The position numbers and the translations under genes were made by a program. A stretch of DNA of 64,000 nucleotides from Mesorhizobium sp. PAMC28654. Its GTDB lineage: Bacteria > Pseudomonadota > Alphaproteobacteria > Rhizobiales > Rhizobiaceae. Positions 8,237-16,577 of the stretch are shown here, in pieces (the stretch's first letter is position 1; each line of letters begins with the position of its first letter). Location: contig NZ_CP085135.1 of assembly GCF_020616515.1 (NCBI RefSeq), positions 2,418,001-2,482,000 on the forward strand, in the 5' to 3' direction. The notes under the pieces were generated by a model. The model was not told where the DNA came from. It was given only the letters and a program-made list of their open reading frames with translations, and ran no database searches.

Positions 8237-9190
8237 ATGCAGGCCGCCGCCCATCATGTAAGCGTCGCCGACGGCGAAGCTTTCCTGTCCACATCACGCA
8301 TGCTGTTCGGCCCGATCACCCAGCGCTTCTCGCGGGGCGCGGTGCCATCGATACCGAAGCTGGTCTCCGTCAACCTTGGCGCCTGCAGGTTGTCCGAGAT
8401 CAAGGCCAACGCGCATCTGGTCGTCAACGACCGCCTGTTCTGGCGCAGTTTCGACCCCGATGCGATCAAGATCCTGATGCAGATCAGCGGTCGCAGCCGC
8501 TTCGAGCAGCAGCAGGTCGCGGTCGATCTCGGTCCCCAATCGGCGATCATCTACGACCCGGTGCGCAGCTATTCCTTCCAGAACCTCAGCGATGTCGACC
8601 AGCTCATCCTGCAGGTACCGCGCTCGACCTTCTGCGACGACACGCTCGCCCGCCTTTCGGCGCCGATGCCGCTGCCCGGCAATGACGACAGCCTGACGCA
8701 TATCGTGTCCGGCCTCATGCAGATGGCGATTGGCGAGGCGCATCGGCTTGACGAAGCCGGGTGCCGGCGTGTCGGCGAAAGCCTGATCCAGCTCGTCAAC
8801 GGCCTGATCCGCAACAAGCCGATGGCGGCGGAATTTCGCCGTACGCCGCTCGAAGCCCTGCGCGAGCGGATCGTCGCCTATATCGACGCCAATCTGGCGC
8901 GCAGCAACCTCTCGGCCGAGGACATCGCACGCCACATGGGCTGCTCTCGGCGCTATCTGCACCGCGCCTTCGAGGGTGAAGGCATGACACTCGAACGCTT
9001 CGTCTGGGACCGGCGGCTGGAACGCAGCAAGGAAGAACTGATGTCGCCGGCGCGGGCCTCGGCCTCGATCTCGGAAATCGCGTTTGCCTGCGGCTTCAAT
9101 TCAAGCGCGCACTTCTCTCGCGCCTTCAAGAGCAAGTATGATGTCGCGCCTCGCGAGTTGCGGGAGAGACTGCGGGCGGTGGTGCACTAG
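8237..9190 (+). CDS. AraC family transcriptional regulator
   Basis: This 317-residue protein has an N-terminal AraC-type ligand-binding/cupin region (AraC_binding_2-like, roughly residues 25-190) and a C-terminal double HTH (about 210-312) with 'LSAEDIARHMGCSRRYLHRA' and 'SISEIAFACGFNSSAHFSRA'. The ATG at 8237 is preceded immediately by GGAGGAGGAACCA, so it is preferred to the upstream TTG at 8222. It lies upstream of, and in the same direction as, the molybdenum oxidoreductase genes and is their likely activator (inference). A decayed copy of its HTH region sits just beyond that operon at 13.55 kb. Confidence 0.9.
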   Translation: MQAAAHHVSVADGEAFLSTSRMLFGPITQRFSRGAVPSIPKLVSVNLGACRLSEIKANAHLVVNDRLFWRSFDPDAIKILMQISGRSRFEQQQVAVDLGPQSAIIYDPVRSYSFQNLSDVDQLILQVPRSTFCDDTLARLSAPMPLPGNDDSLTHIVSGLMQMAIGEAHRLDEAGCRRVGESLIQLVNGLIRNKPMAAEFRRTPLEALRERIVAYIDANLARSNLSAEDIARHMGCSRRYLHRAFEGEGMTLERFVWDRRLERSKEELMSPARASASISEIAFACGFNSSAHFSRAFKSKYDVAPRELRERLRAVVH

Positions 9191-9299
9191 AGACCGCAAA
9201 TCGAACGCGCGTGCCCGGTTGTTCGCGGCTTTTTCGATAATCCTTCCAGTTTGCCGATCGTTCGGAGCAGCCGGCAGCGATGCCCTGAATGTGAACGGA

Positions 9300-9330
9300 C
9301 GGTCCCTACTGGTGGACATTCGGTCCCCTA
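9300..9330 (+). promoter_or_regulatory. Direct repeat, candidate AraC-type operator
   Basis: CGGTCCC occurs at 9300-9306 and again at 9321-9327. The 21-bp spacing equals two helical turns on one DNA face. This is the arrangement expected for an AraC-family site, and it lies between the AraC gene and the operon it probably controls. The repeat core is only 7 bp, so the call is tentative. Confidence 0.35.
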
Positions 9331-9331
9331 T

Positions 9332-9372
9332 CTGACGATGAAATTCGGTTGATGCGTCGATTTCATCGTCAG
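9332..9372 (+). promoter_or_regulatory. Perfect 13-bp inverted repeat in the leader of the oxidoreductase operon
   Basis: CTGACGATGAAAT (9332-9344) and ATTTCATCGTCAG (9360-9372) are perfect reverse complements separated by 15 nt. They end 14 bp before the ATG at 9387, next to the ribosome-binding site GGATGGAG. It could be a repressor operator or an mRNA hairpin that governs translation. No T-run follows, so it is not a simple terminator. Confidence 0.55.
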
Positions 9373-9386
9373 GCAGGGATGGAGAC

Positions 9387-9848
9387 ATGCTCACTCTCAC
9401 AATCAACGGACAATCGCTGGATGTCGATGTGCCGGAGGAGATGCCGCTTCTCTGGGTGCTGCGCGACCATCTCAATCTGGTTGGCACCAAATATGGCTGC
9501 GGCATCGCCCAATGCGGCGTCTGCACGGTGCATGTAGGTGGCAAGCCGGTGCGTTCCTGCCAACTGACCATTGGCGATGTCGGCACCCGCGCTGTCGTCA
9601 CCATCGAAGGGATTGGCAAGACACCCAATGGCGCCAAGGTGCAGCAGGCCTGGATGGAAGTCGCGGTGCCGCAATGCGGCTACTGCCAGGCCGGCCAGAT
9701 CATGTCGGCGACGGCGCTGCTGGACAGCAATCCCCAGCCTGACGATGCCGACATCGACGCGGCCATGGCCGGCAATCTCTGCCGCTGCGGGACCTACATC
9801 CGCATCCGCCGTGCGATCAAGAACGCCGCAGCCGCCAAATCGACCTGA
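9387..9848 (+). CDS. (2Fe-2S)-binding subunit of molybdenum oxidoreductase (IorA-like)
   Basis: This 153-residue small subunit of the xanthine-oxidase-family/isoquinoline-1-oxidoreductase type contains two 2Fe-2S clusters. The plant-ferredoxin-like N-terminal cluster is [11 protein letters not shown] (about residues 43-54) plus a later Cys (VRSC). The C-terminal helical cluster is [10 protein letters not shown] with NLCRCGTY. It passes electrons from the molybdenum site in the large subunit to the cytochrome c encoded next. It starts the three-gene operon, 2 bp before the cytochrome gene. The actual substrate (an aldehyde or N-heterocycle) cannot be told. Confidence 0.9.
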   Translation: MLTLTINGQSLDVDVPEEMPLLWVLRDHLNLVGTKYGCGIAQCGVCTVHVGGKPVRSCQLTIGDVGTRAVVTIEGIGKTPNGAKVQQAWMEVAVPQCGYCQAGQIMSATALLDSNPQPDDADIDAAMAGNLCRCGTYIRIRRAIKNAAAAKST

Positions 9849-9850
9849 CC

Positions 9851-11215
9851 ATGAAGAAAATCATCGGCATCGTCATTGCGGTCATTGTCGTCGTCGCGCT
9901 TGGTTTCGCTGGATGGCTCGTTCTCGGCCGCAATCCGATGTCCTTTGCCGGCGGCTCGACCGTGGCGCTGGCGGATTACCATGGCGCCGATGTCACCGGT
10001 GTTCCCGCTGAGCTTGCCAGCGCCGATCCGGTGAAGCGCGGCGAATATCTCACCCATGCCGCGGATTGCCAGGCCTGCCACACCGCTCCGGGCGGCGCGC
10101 CCTTCGCGGGCGGCTTCGCCTTCAACATGCCGTTCGGCACGATCTATTCCACCAACATCACACCGGACAAGCAAACCGGCATCGGCGATTATACCGACGC
10201 CCAGTTCCTGGCGGCCGTGCACAAGGGCATTCGCGCCGACGGCGAAAAGCTCTATCCCGCCATGCCCTACAGCTCCTATGCCTACATGACGGACGCCGAC
10301 GCGCTGGCTATCAAGACCTATCTGTTCACGCTGGCGCCCGTCCATGCCCCAGCCAGGCAAGACCAGCTTTCCTGGCCCTTCAGCCAGCGCGGCCTGATGG
10401 CTATGTGGAACGTCATGTTCAATGCCGACGAACGTTTCCGTCCCAACACCAGCCAGACGCCGCAATGGAACCGAGGCGCCTATCTTGCCGAGGCGATGGG
10501 CCATTGCGGCGAATGCCATACACCGCGCAACCTTGCCTATGCGCTGGACAATCACAGCAAATTCGCGGGCGCCCTTACAGCAGGCTGGCGCGCCTACAAC
10601 ATCACCAGCGACAATGATTCCGGCATCGGCGACTGGAGTGATGACGATGTCTATCTCTATCTTTCCACCGGTCATGCCAACGGTCATGGCGGCGCGGCTG
10701 GCCCGATGGGTGAAGCCACGGACGACAGCCTGAGCTATCTCGTCCCGGACGACACCCATGCCCTGGTGGCCTATCTGCGCAGCATACCCGGCCATGCGAG
10801 CGACCTGCCGCGCACGGTCACGACGGCGGCGCCGGCGTCGTACAAGGAGGGCATGGTGGCGGATGCCAATTCCCGCGGCGAAAAGATCTTCGCCGGCGCC
10901 TGCGCCAGCTGCCACGGCTGGACCGGCGTGAGCCCGGTCACCGGCTACGCCACGCTGACCGGCGTGCGCGCGGTCAACGATCCCAGCGCCACCAACGTGG
11001 CGCAGACGGTCATCAATGGCGTCAACCGCAAGACGGCCGAGGGCCCGATCTTCATGCCGGCCTTCGGCGAGGGCTATTCCGACGACGACATAGCGGCCGT
11101 GGCCAACTACGTCACCGCCCGGTTCGGTGCCAAAGGCGCTGATATGACAGGCAAGGATGTGGCCGATCTGCACAAGCAGGCGAAGCAGCAATCCAAGGAG
11201 GCTCCCAATGGCTGA
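9851..11215 (+). CDS. Triheme cytochrome c subunit
   Basis: This 454-residue periplasmic cytochrome has one N-terminal membrane anchor (IIGIVIAVIVVVALGFAGWLV, about residues 3-24) and three CXXCH haem sites: CQACH near 76, CGECH near 219 and CASCH near 352. The architecture matches the cytochrome subunit of membrane-bound alcohol/aldehyde dehydrogenases. In this operon it should accept electrons from the 2Fe-2S/Mo dehydrogenase and feed the quinone pool or a terminal oxidase. Its stop overlaps the start of the large subunit gene by 8 bp, and the ribosome-binding site of that gene lies inside this one. Confidence 0.9.
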   Translation: MKKIIGIVIAVIVVVALGFAGWLVLGRNPMSFAGGSTVALADYHGADVTGVPAELASADPVKRGEYLTHAADCQACHTAPGGAPFAGGFAFNMPFGTIYSTNITPDKQTGIGDYTDAQFLAAVHKGIRADGEKLYPAMPYSSYAYMTDADALAIKTYLFTLAPVHAPARQDQLSWPFSQRGLMAMWNVMFNADERFRPNTSQTPQWNRGAYLAEAMGHCGECHTPRNLAYALDNHSKFAGALTAGWRAYNITSDNDSGIGDWSDDDVYLYLSTGHANGHGGAAGPMGEATDDSLSYLVPDDTHALVAYLRSIPGHASDLPRTVTTAAPASYKEGMVADANSRGEKIFAGACASCHGWTGVSPVTGYATLTGVRAVNDPSATNVAQTVINGVNRKTAEGPIFMPAFGEGYSDDDIAAVANYVTARFGAKGADMTGKDVADLHKQAKQQSKEAPNG

Positions 11216-13502
11216 CACCCACTTTGCCCAGTCCGATGCCTATCTCTCGGCGCTGATACGCGAGGTCCGTTCGGTACCGCCGGCCAGTGCGTCGCTGACC
11301 ATGGGACGGCGTACCTTCTTCAAGCTGGCCGGTGCTGGCGCCGCGGGGCTGGTGCTGGGCTTCCACCTTGGAGATGCAGCGTTCGCGGCCGAGACGGCGA
11401 ATGTCGATACGGCCGATGTCAAGGACCAGGCGATGAACGCCTTCATCCGCATCGCTCCCGACAACACGATCACCATCTATTCCAAATGCCCGGAGATCGG
11501 CCAGGGCATCAAGACCTCCTTCGGCGTGATCATTGCCGACGAACTCGATGCCGACTGGAACCATGTCGTGATGGAGCAGGCCGACATCAATCCTAAAATC
11601 TATGGCAGCCAGGGCGCGGGCGGTTCGACCTCCATCCCGCATGCCTGGGACCAGTTGCGCCAGGCCGGCGCCGGCGCCAAGGCGATGCTGGTCGCCGCCG
11701 CCGCCGGGCAATGGGCCGTGGACCCCTTGCAGATCACCGCCAGGGATTCGGTCCTGACCCATGCCGCCAGCGGCAGGTCCGCGACCTATGGCTCGCTTGC
11801 CGCCATGGCGGCGAAAATGCCAGTACCTGATCCCAAAGCCCTGAAGCTGAAGACCCGCGCCGAATACCGCCTGATCGGCAAGCGCTATCGCGGCGTCGAC
11901 GACCCCAAGGTCGTCACCGGCCAGCCGCTGTTCGGCATCGATGTTCAGCTTCCCGGCATGGTCTATGCCACCTACACCAAATGTCCGGCGGCGGGCGGCA
12001 AGGTCAAATCCTTCAATGTGGACGAGATCAAGGCTGAGCGTGGTGTGCTCGACGCCTTCGCCGTGGACGGCACCGGCATGATGGTCGAAGTGATGCCGGG
12101 CGTGGCCATCATTGCCCACGACACCTGGAGCGCCTTCCAGGCCAAGGACAAGCTTCAGGTGGATTGGGACCTGAGCGCGGCGTCGAACGATTCAACGTCG
12201 CAATTCTCGGCTGAGGCCGGCAAGCTGGCGGCCAGTTTCCCGCAAAAGCCCGACGACAATGTCGGTGACGTGGACAAGGCCTTCGCCAATGCCGCCAAGA
12301 CCGTGGAGGCCTATTACGAATATCCCTTCGTCGCCCATGTGCCACTGGAGCCGATGAACACCACGGCGCACTGGCATGACGGGGTGATGGAAATGTGGGT
12401 GCCCACGCAGCAGCCCGATCGCGGCTTGCCGCTGGTCGCGAAGGCGGCTGGCATTGCGCCGGAAAAAGTCGTGATGCACCAGACGCGCGTCGGCGGTGGC
12501 TTCGGTCGGCGCCTGGTCAATGACTATGCCTGCGAGGCCGCGGCCATCGCCACGAGGGTCAACGCCCCGGTCAAGCTGCAATGGACGCGGGAAGACGATT
12601 TCGCCCATGATTTCTACCGGCCCGCCGGCTATCACCAGTTCAAGGGCGCGATCGACAAAGCTGGCAGGCTCGACGCCTGGCAGGAACATTTCATCACCTT
12701 CACCGCCGACGGCAAGAAGGAAGCCTCGGGTGCCAACCTTACCGACAATCTGAGATATTCGATCAAGGCGCCCAATTTGCGCCGCGCCAAGACCATGCTG
12801 CCGTTGAGGATTCCCACCGGCGCCTGGCGCGCGCCGGGCGACAATGCCCAGGTCTTCGCCGCGCAAGGCTTCATGCATGAACTGTCGCTCGCGTCTGGCC
12901 GCGACCATGTCGAGCTCCTTCTCGATGCGGTGAACCGCGACGTGCCCGAACTGGTGCCCAAGGACAAGAGCGTCAACTTCAGCCCCAAGCGGGCCACCGA
13001 CGTCATCAAGATGTGCGCCGACAAGGCAGGCTGGGGCAAGATGCTCCCCAAAGGCAGCGGGCTGGGCCTGGCCTGGTGCTATTCGCATGCCGGCCATGTC
13101 GCGCAGGCGGTCGAGCTCAGCGTGGACGCCAACAAGCGGATCAAGATCGCGCGCATCGTGGTGGTGCTCGATGTCGGCCCCATAATCGACATGGCCGGCT
13201 CCGAAGCTCAGGCGCAGGGCGCGTCCACCGACGCTCTCTCCACCGCCATGGGTCTCAAGATCAACTTCGAAAACGGCCGGATCCAGGAGCAGAACTACAA
13301 TGCCTATCCGATCCTGCGCATGCCCTTCGCGCCAATGACGATCGATCCCTATTTCATCCAGTCGGACAATCCGCCGACCGGAATGGGCGAACCCGCCTTC
13401 CCTGCGCTGGCGCCAGCACTCGGCAACGCCATATTCGCCGCCACCGGAGAGCGGGTGCGCCGACTGCCGCTGCGCGATCTCGGCTACTCGCTGGGAGTTT
13501 GA
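11208..13502 (+). CDS. Molybdopterin-binding large subunit of xanthine dehydrogenase family (IorB/AldH-like)
   Basis: This 764-residue catalytic subunit has a twin-arginine signal (MGRRTFFKLAGAGAAGLVLG, around residue 29), so the folded enzyme is exported to the periplasm. Molybdopterin-family motifs include 'RVGGGFGRRLVNDYACEAA', 'GAWRAPGDNAQVFA' and, at the C-terminus, the active-site glutamate in GMGEPAFPALAPALGNA. The ATG at 11208 follows AAGGAGGCTCCCA and is preferred to the longer frame. Together with the 2Fe-2S and cytochrome subunits it oxidises an aldehyde- or N-heterocycle-type substrate with water as the oxygen source. Isoquinoline oxidoreductase is the closest named family; the true substrate is open. 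Confidence 0.9.
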   Translation: MADTHFAQSDAYLSALIREVRSVPPASASLTMGRRTFFKLAGAGAAGLVLGFHLGDAAFAAETANVDTADVKDQAMNAFIRIAPDNTITIYSKCPEIGQGIKTSFGVIIADELDADWNHVVMEQADINPKIYGSQGAGGSTSIPHAWDQLRQAGAGAKAMLVAAAAGQWAVDPLQITARDSVLTHAASGRSATYGSLAAMAAKMPVPDPKALKLKTRAEYRLIGKRYRGVDDPKVVTGQPLFGIDVQLPGMVYATYTKCPAAGGKVKSFNVDEIKAERGVLDAFAVDGTGMMVEVMPGVAIIAHDTWSAFQAKDKLQVDWDLSAASNDSTSQFSAEAGKLAASFPQKPDDNVGDVDKAFANAAKTVEAYYEYPFVAHVPLEPMNTTAHWHDGVMEMWVPTQQPDRGLPLVAKAAGIAPEKVVMHQTRVGGGFGRRLVNDYACEAAAIATRVNAPVKLQWTREDDFAHDFYRPAGYHQFKGAIDKAGRLDAWQEHFITFTADGKKEASGANLTDNLRYSIKAPNLRRAKTMLPLRIPTGAWRAPGDNAQVFAAQGFMHELSLASGRDHVELLLDAVNRDVPELVPKDKSVNFSPKRATDVIKMCADKAGWGKMLPKGSGLGLAWCYSHAGHVAQAVELSVDANKRIKIARIVVVLDVGPIIDMAGSEAQAQGASTDALSTAMGLKINFENGRIQEQNYNAYPILRMPFAPMTIDPYFIQSDNPPTGMGEPAFPALAPALGNAIFAATGERVRRLPLRDLGYSLGV

Positions 13503-13546
13503 AAGATCGGCGCATGTTCGACCGCATGGGCCTTGGCGCCGGCCCA

Positions 13547-13614
13547 TGGCGCGCGGCAGCCTGTTGGCCGAGGACATCGCGCCACATGGGCCGCTCGCGC
13601 CGCTATCTGGACCG
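13547..13614 (+). pseudogene. Remnant of an AraC-family HTH (gene fragment)
   Basis: This DNA aligns with the HTH-coding part of the AraC gene at about 8895-8964. The conceptual reading MARGSLLAEDIA-RHMGRSRRYLDR matches LARSNLSAEDIARHMGCSRRYLHR there, with a 2-bp deletion between IA and RH and a few substitutions. Nothing recognisable flanks it. It is a decayed copy or relative of that regulator, left between the oxidoreductase operon and the carrier-protein gene. Confidence 0.7.
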
Positions 13615-13706
13615 TGGTGGCCACTATTCATGGCCCGATAGCCGTCATTCGTCGGCTGACAGAACTGCCCAAGGCTATTTCCGCGATCGATGTTGAGACC
13701 CGCTTA

Positions 13707-13940
13707 TCAGTTGATGAGCAGCATGATCTCGTCGATTGAATCGAGCATCGCGGGGTCGAAATCCGGATGACCTGCATCGAGCCCGAACCCCTGTTCGAGC
13801 ATCAGGATCAATTCGACTGCGGCGAGCGAGTCGATCCGTCCGGTCGAAAAGAGTGCGTCGCCGTCGCTGAGATCGGCGCCGGAATCGCGCAGTTTGCTGA
13901 TGACGAATTGGCGGATGCGGTCGCGTTTCGAATTCGTCAT
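13707..13940 (-). CDS. Acyl/peptidyl carrier protein (DltC-like)
   Basis: This 77-residue phosphopantetheine carrier protein has the attachment-site motif GRIDSLAAVEL around residue 37. In this position Ser would receive the 4'-phosphopantetheine arm. Size and motif fit DltC/ACP-type carriers. Its start overlaps the end of the MBOAT-like gene by 4 bp, and it is the last of a three-gene set (adenylation enzyme, MBOAT-like, carrier) that parallels dltA-dltB-dltC. The partner adenylation gene is broken here, so the carrier probably has no charging enzyme from this locus. Confidence 0.85.
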   Translation of the reverse strand: MTNSKRDRIRQFVISKLRDSGADLSDGDALFSTGRIDSLAAVELILMLEQGFGLDAGHPDFDPAMLDSIDEIMLLIN

Positions 13941-15370
13941 GCGGTGATACCCAATACGTAGAAGAGAAAGTGGAAGTGATCCTGCAGGGTCAACGTGCGG
14001 CCGTCATAGGCGAACAGGCTGACCAGACAGTAGAAACCAATCACCCGGAAACGCGAGGCGATCCGGCCGATACTGGATTTTTGCGACGATGCGGACGTCG
14101 CGCCGATAAGTTGCGAGCAGGCGATTCCAAGCGACAGCAGCAGGCAGTAAAAGGCGTAGGTCTGCGATCCGATGATCGCTTGTGCCGGTCCCAACGTGCG
14201 CACGAGATCGATGTCCCTGAAAAAGTGGAACAAGTAATTTCCCAATCCGGCGGCACAGAAGGTCGCCGCCAGTACGCGCATTCGCGCCGGCCAGCCCTGT
14301 AGTCTCGAAAATGCTGGCAGAAAGAAGAAATCGACCAGCAATTCCTTGAAGTAAAAATAATAGCGGTTCCAAAACTCGGCGATGCTCTGCGCCTCGAGTG
14401 GGCGGCACATGTTACGCGGTATGCGAAAGCCTGCATATCGGCAGCATGCCACGAACACATGGCCCATCACCGCCAGCGAAAATAAATTGTCGATAAAGTC
14501 CACGGGGATCGCCTCGATCGAAAGCGTTCGCGACCACGGATGATCCGCCGCCAAGGCGGCAACCGCCTCGGCCAGCGTGGGGATGCCGCCCTGGACATGC
14601 ATTAGCGCGTGAAAGGACAACCCGGCGACCAGCAGCAATTTTGCCCACAATAGCAACTTAGCCGCCTTGATTTGCGTGACCGCGAGCTCAGCGTCGGTGC
14701 GCGCCTCGAACTTGGCCAGATAAGCGGCACCTTTGCCGGACGGAACCGTCGTCGATCCCCAGAACGGATGCAGCACGCCAAGATGCTGCGCTGCCGGCTT
14801 AGCCTGCCGGCCCGTCGTGTTGGCCAATGCATAGGCGATGAACCACATTGAGGCTGCGAGTGTGGTGGCAGCGCTCCAGACGATCGCTTGAAAGGTCGCA
14901 CCAAGCATGGGGAGCGACCCCAAGGTCGCGAGCGCACCGATCGCGACGAACAATGTCGGAACCGGCCGCGCGAACGGGCCGCGCCGGCCGGTGCGGCGTG
15001 CGATGGCGAGCAGTATCGCGGTGAAGGCGAATATGCTGAAGGTGTCGACCACGGCAATAGGCGATGGCGGTGAGCCGCCGGCCAGCATCGGACCGAACGA
15101 GATGAGCGATACCGTCGCCACGATCATCAGCAGTGCGCGGCGCCGGGGCAGATAGGCGACCGCCGCACCGAAGCCGATAGTCGCCGTGAGTGCGAGATCA
15201 CCACGCGCCAGCACCAGCATAATGGCAAACAGCAACAGCCGCCCGATCCGAGTCTGGGCAAGCGCGATCGCGCGGGCGTCCTTGTCAAACGCGGGGATCA
15301 GACGAAAATCGCGCCAGCGTCGCAGTGGGGGCGTTCGGCTGGGCGGAGCGACCGTCAAGGCGTCAGCCAT
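13937..15370 (-). CDS. MBOAT-like membrane acyltransferase (DltB-like)
   Basis: This 477-residue multi-pass membrane protein has about ten hydrophobic segments. 'AEFWNRYYFYFKELLVDFFFLP' near residue 325 resembles the FWRRWH...L..WFRDYLY motif of membrane-bound O-acyltransferases, and 'GNYLFHFFRDID' follows near residue 370. The canonical GLWHG-type histidine motif is not clear, so the assignment is tentative. It is encoded between a DltC-like carrier (4-bp overlap) and a DltA-like adenylation gene (8-bp overlap). This suggests it passes an activated amino or acyl group from the carrier across the membrane onto an envelope acceptor. No dltD-like gene is present. Confidence 0.65.
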   Translation of the reverse strand: MADALTVAPPSRTPPLRRWRDFRLIPAFDKDARAIALAQTRIGRLLLFAIMLVLARGDLALTATIGFGAAVAYLPRRRALLMIVATVSLISFGPMLAGGSPPSPIAVVDTFSIFAFTAILLAIARRTGRRGPFARPVPTLFVAIGALATLGSLPMLGATFQAIVWSAATTLAASMWFIAYALANTTGRQAKPAAQHLGVLHPFWGSTTVPSGKGAAYLAKFEARTDAELAVTQIKAAKLLLWAKLLLVAGLSFHALMHVQGGIPTLAEAVAALAADHPWSRTLSIEAIPVDFIDNLFSLAVMGHVFVACCRYAGFRIPRNMCRPLEAQSIAEFWNRYYFYFKELLVDFFFLPAFSRLQGWPARMRVLAATFCAAGLGNYLFHFFRDIDLVRTLGPAQAIIGSQTYAFYCLLLSLGIACSQLIGATSASSQKSSIGRIASRFRVIGFYCLVSLFAYDGRTLTLQDHFHFLFYVLGITA

Positions 15371-16577
15371 GTGCGGCCTCGCGATCCGGCAACAGCGCGG
15401 TCAGGCGGCCGCGATCAAGCTTGCCGTTGGCGGAAAGCGGCATCGCGTCGACCGGGTGAAGCACGCGCGGTATCATATAGGCTGGCAAGCGCTCGCTCAG
15501 CGCCACTCGGATTTCCTCGCTGGACCGCGTCGCGCCAACGGTGAAGCCGATCAGGCTTTCGACCGCCGCGTTGCCGTGCGGCCAGCCGATAACCGCGGCC
15601 GATATCGCGCCGGACACGGCGCGCACGTGGCTTTCGACGTCCTCCAGCTCAACCCGGTAGCCAAGCACCTTGAGCTGGTTGTCAAGCCGGCCGAGGTGAT
15701 GGAAGACATCGTTTTCGTCGCGACAGGCGGCATCGCCTGTCAGATACCAGCGCTCGCCGTCGATTGTTGGAAAGCGCAGTTCGGTCAGATCGCGCCGGTT
15801 GAGATAACCATCGGCGAGCTGTGGCCCGGCCAAGGCCAGTTCCCCGCGTTCTCCGATACCGAGCGCCTTCAAATTCTCGTCAACGATCATCGCGTCCGTG
15901 GAGGCGAACGGTCGGCCGATCGGGACGGTGTCCGCGTCCGGGATCGCTAGCGGATCGAACACATAGCCGAAACAGCCGAACGTTGCCTCGGTGGGACCGT
16001 AAAGATTGTCGACCCGGCTGAAGGGGGCAGCCTCTTGCCAGGCTCGCGCTGCTGTAACCGGGAGTGCCTCGCCGATAAAAATGGAATAGCGCAATGTCTC
16101 GAAGATCCTCCGGACGCAGCGCGCCGGTGCGGATCATCGTGATGATGACGGTTGGCACAGAACACCATGTCGTTATCGCATTGGTCCGGATGAACCGGGC
16201 GGGCGCGACCATCGACGAAACCGGAAGAGCGTGCAGCGAGGCGCCACTTTGCCACGCCAAGATCATGTTGGCGACAGAGATGTCGAAGCTCAGATCAGCG
16301 GTTTCAGCAACGCGGTCGTCGGGGCCGAGTGGATACCAGCGTCGCATTTCTTCGACCAGCGCGGCGCGCGCACCGGTCGACACGACCACACCCTTGGGGA
16401 CACCGGTCGTGCCCGAGGTGAAGATGATATACGCTGTGCGGTCGGCCGCTACCGCCGCCGGTGGTATCTGGCGCGCGCGAAGGTCCGCGATTGTGGGAAT
16501 GTCGCCCAGCACCGGCTTGATTATCGCGCGTGTCATATCGTCCGCCGCAACGATCAACTTGGGCGCGGCGGCCGCTA
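15363..16577 (-). pseudogene. DltA/NRPS-like amino acid adenylation gene, 3' fragment (IS-interrupted and frameshifted)
   Basis: This is the C-terminal about 400 residues of an AMP-forming amino acid ligase. It shows the A3 motif IIFTSGTTGVPKG, 'LSFDISVANM' with the amine-binding Asp, 'VDNLYGPTEAT', 'WYLTGDAACRDE', and 'LDNQLKVLGYRVELEDVE', ending with the catalytic lysine region NGKLDRG. It is broken twice. The IS630 pair splits it at 16577, and a +1 frameshift lies near 16094-16098, where the 'PEDLRD' and 'LRYSIFIGEALP' frames fail to join. Its 5' part is at 18688-19038. Removing both IS copies and one TA restores the frame exactly (NLVDAALAAAAPKL). Confidence 0.88.

Noticed and set aside
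9794..11218. Minus-strand 474-codon frame over the cytochrome gene
   Set aside because: The plus strand has three CXXCH sites and a membrane anchor; this frame has no recognisable features.
12192..13631. Minus-strand 479-codon frame over the Mo subunit gene
   Set aside because: It is the antisense shadow of a gene with clear catalytic motifs.
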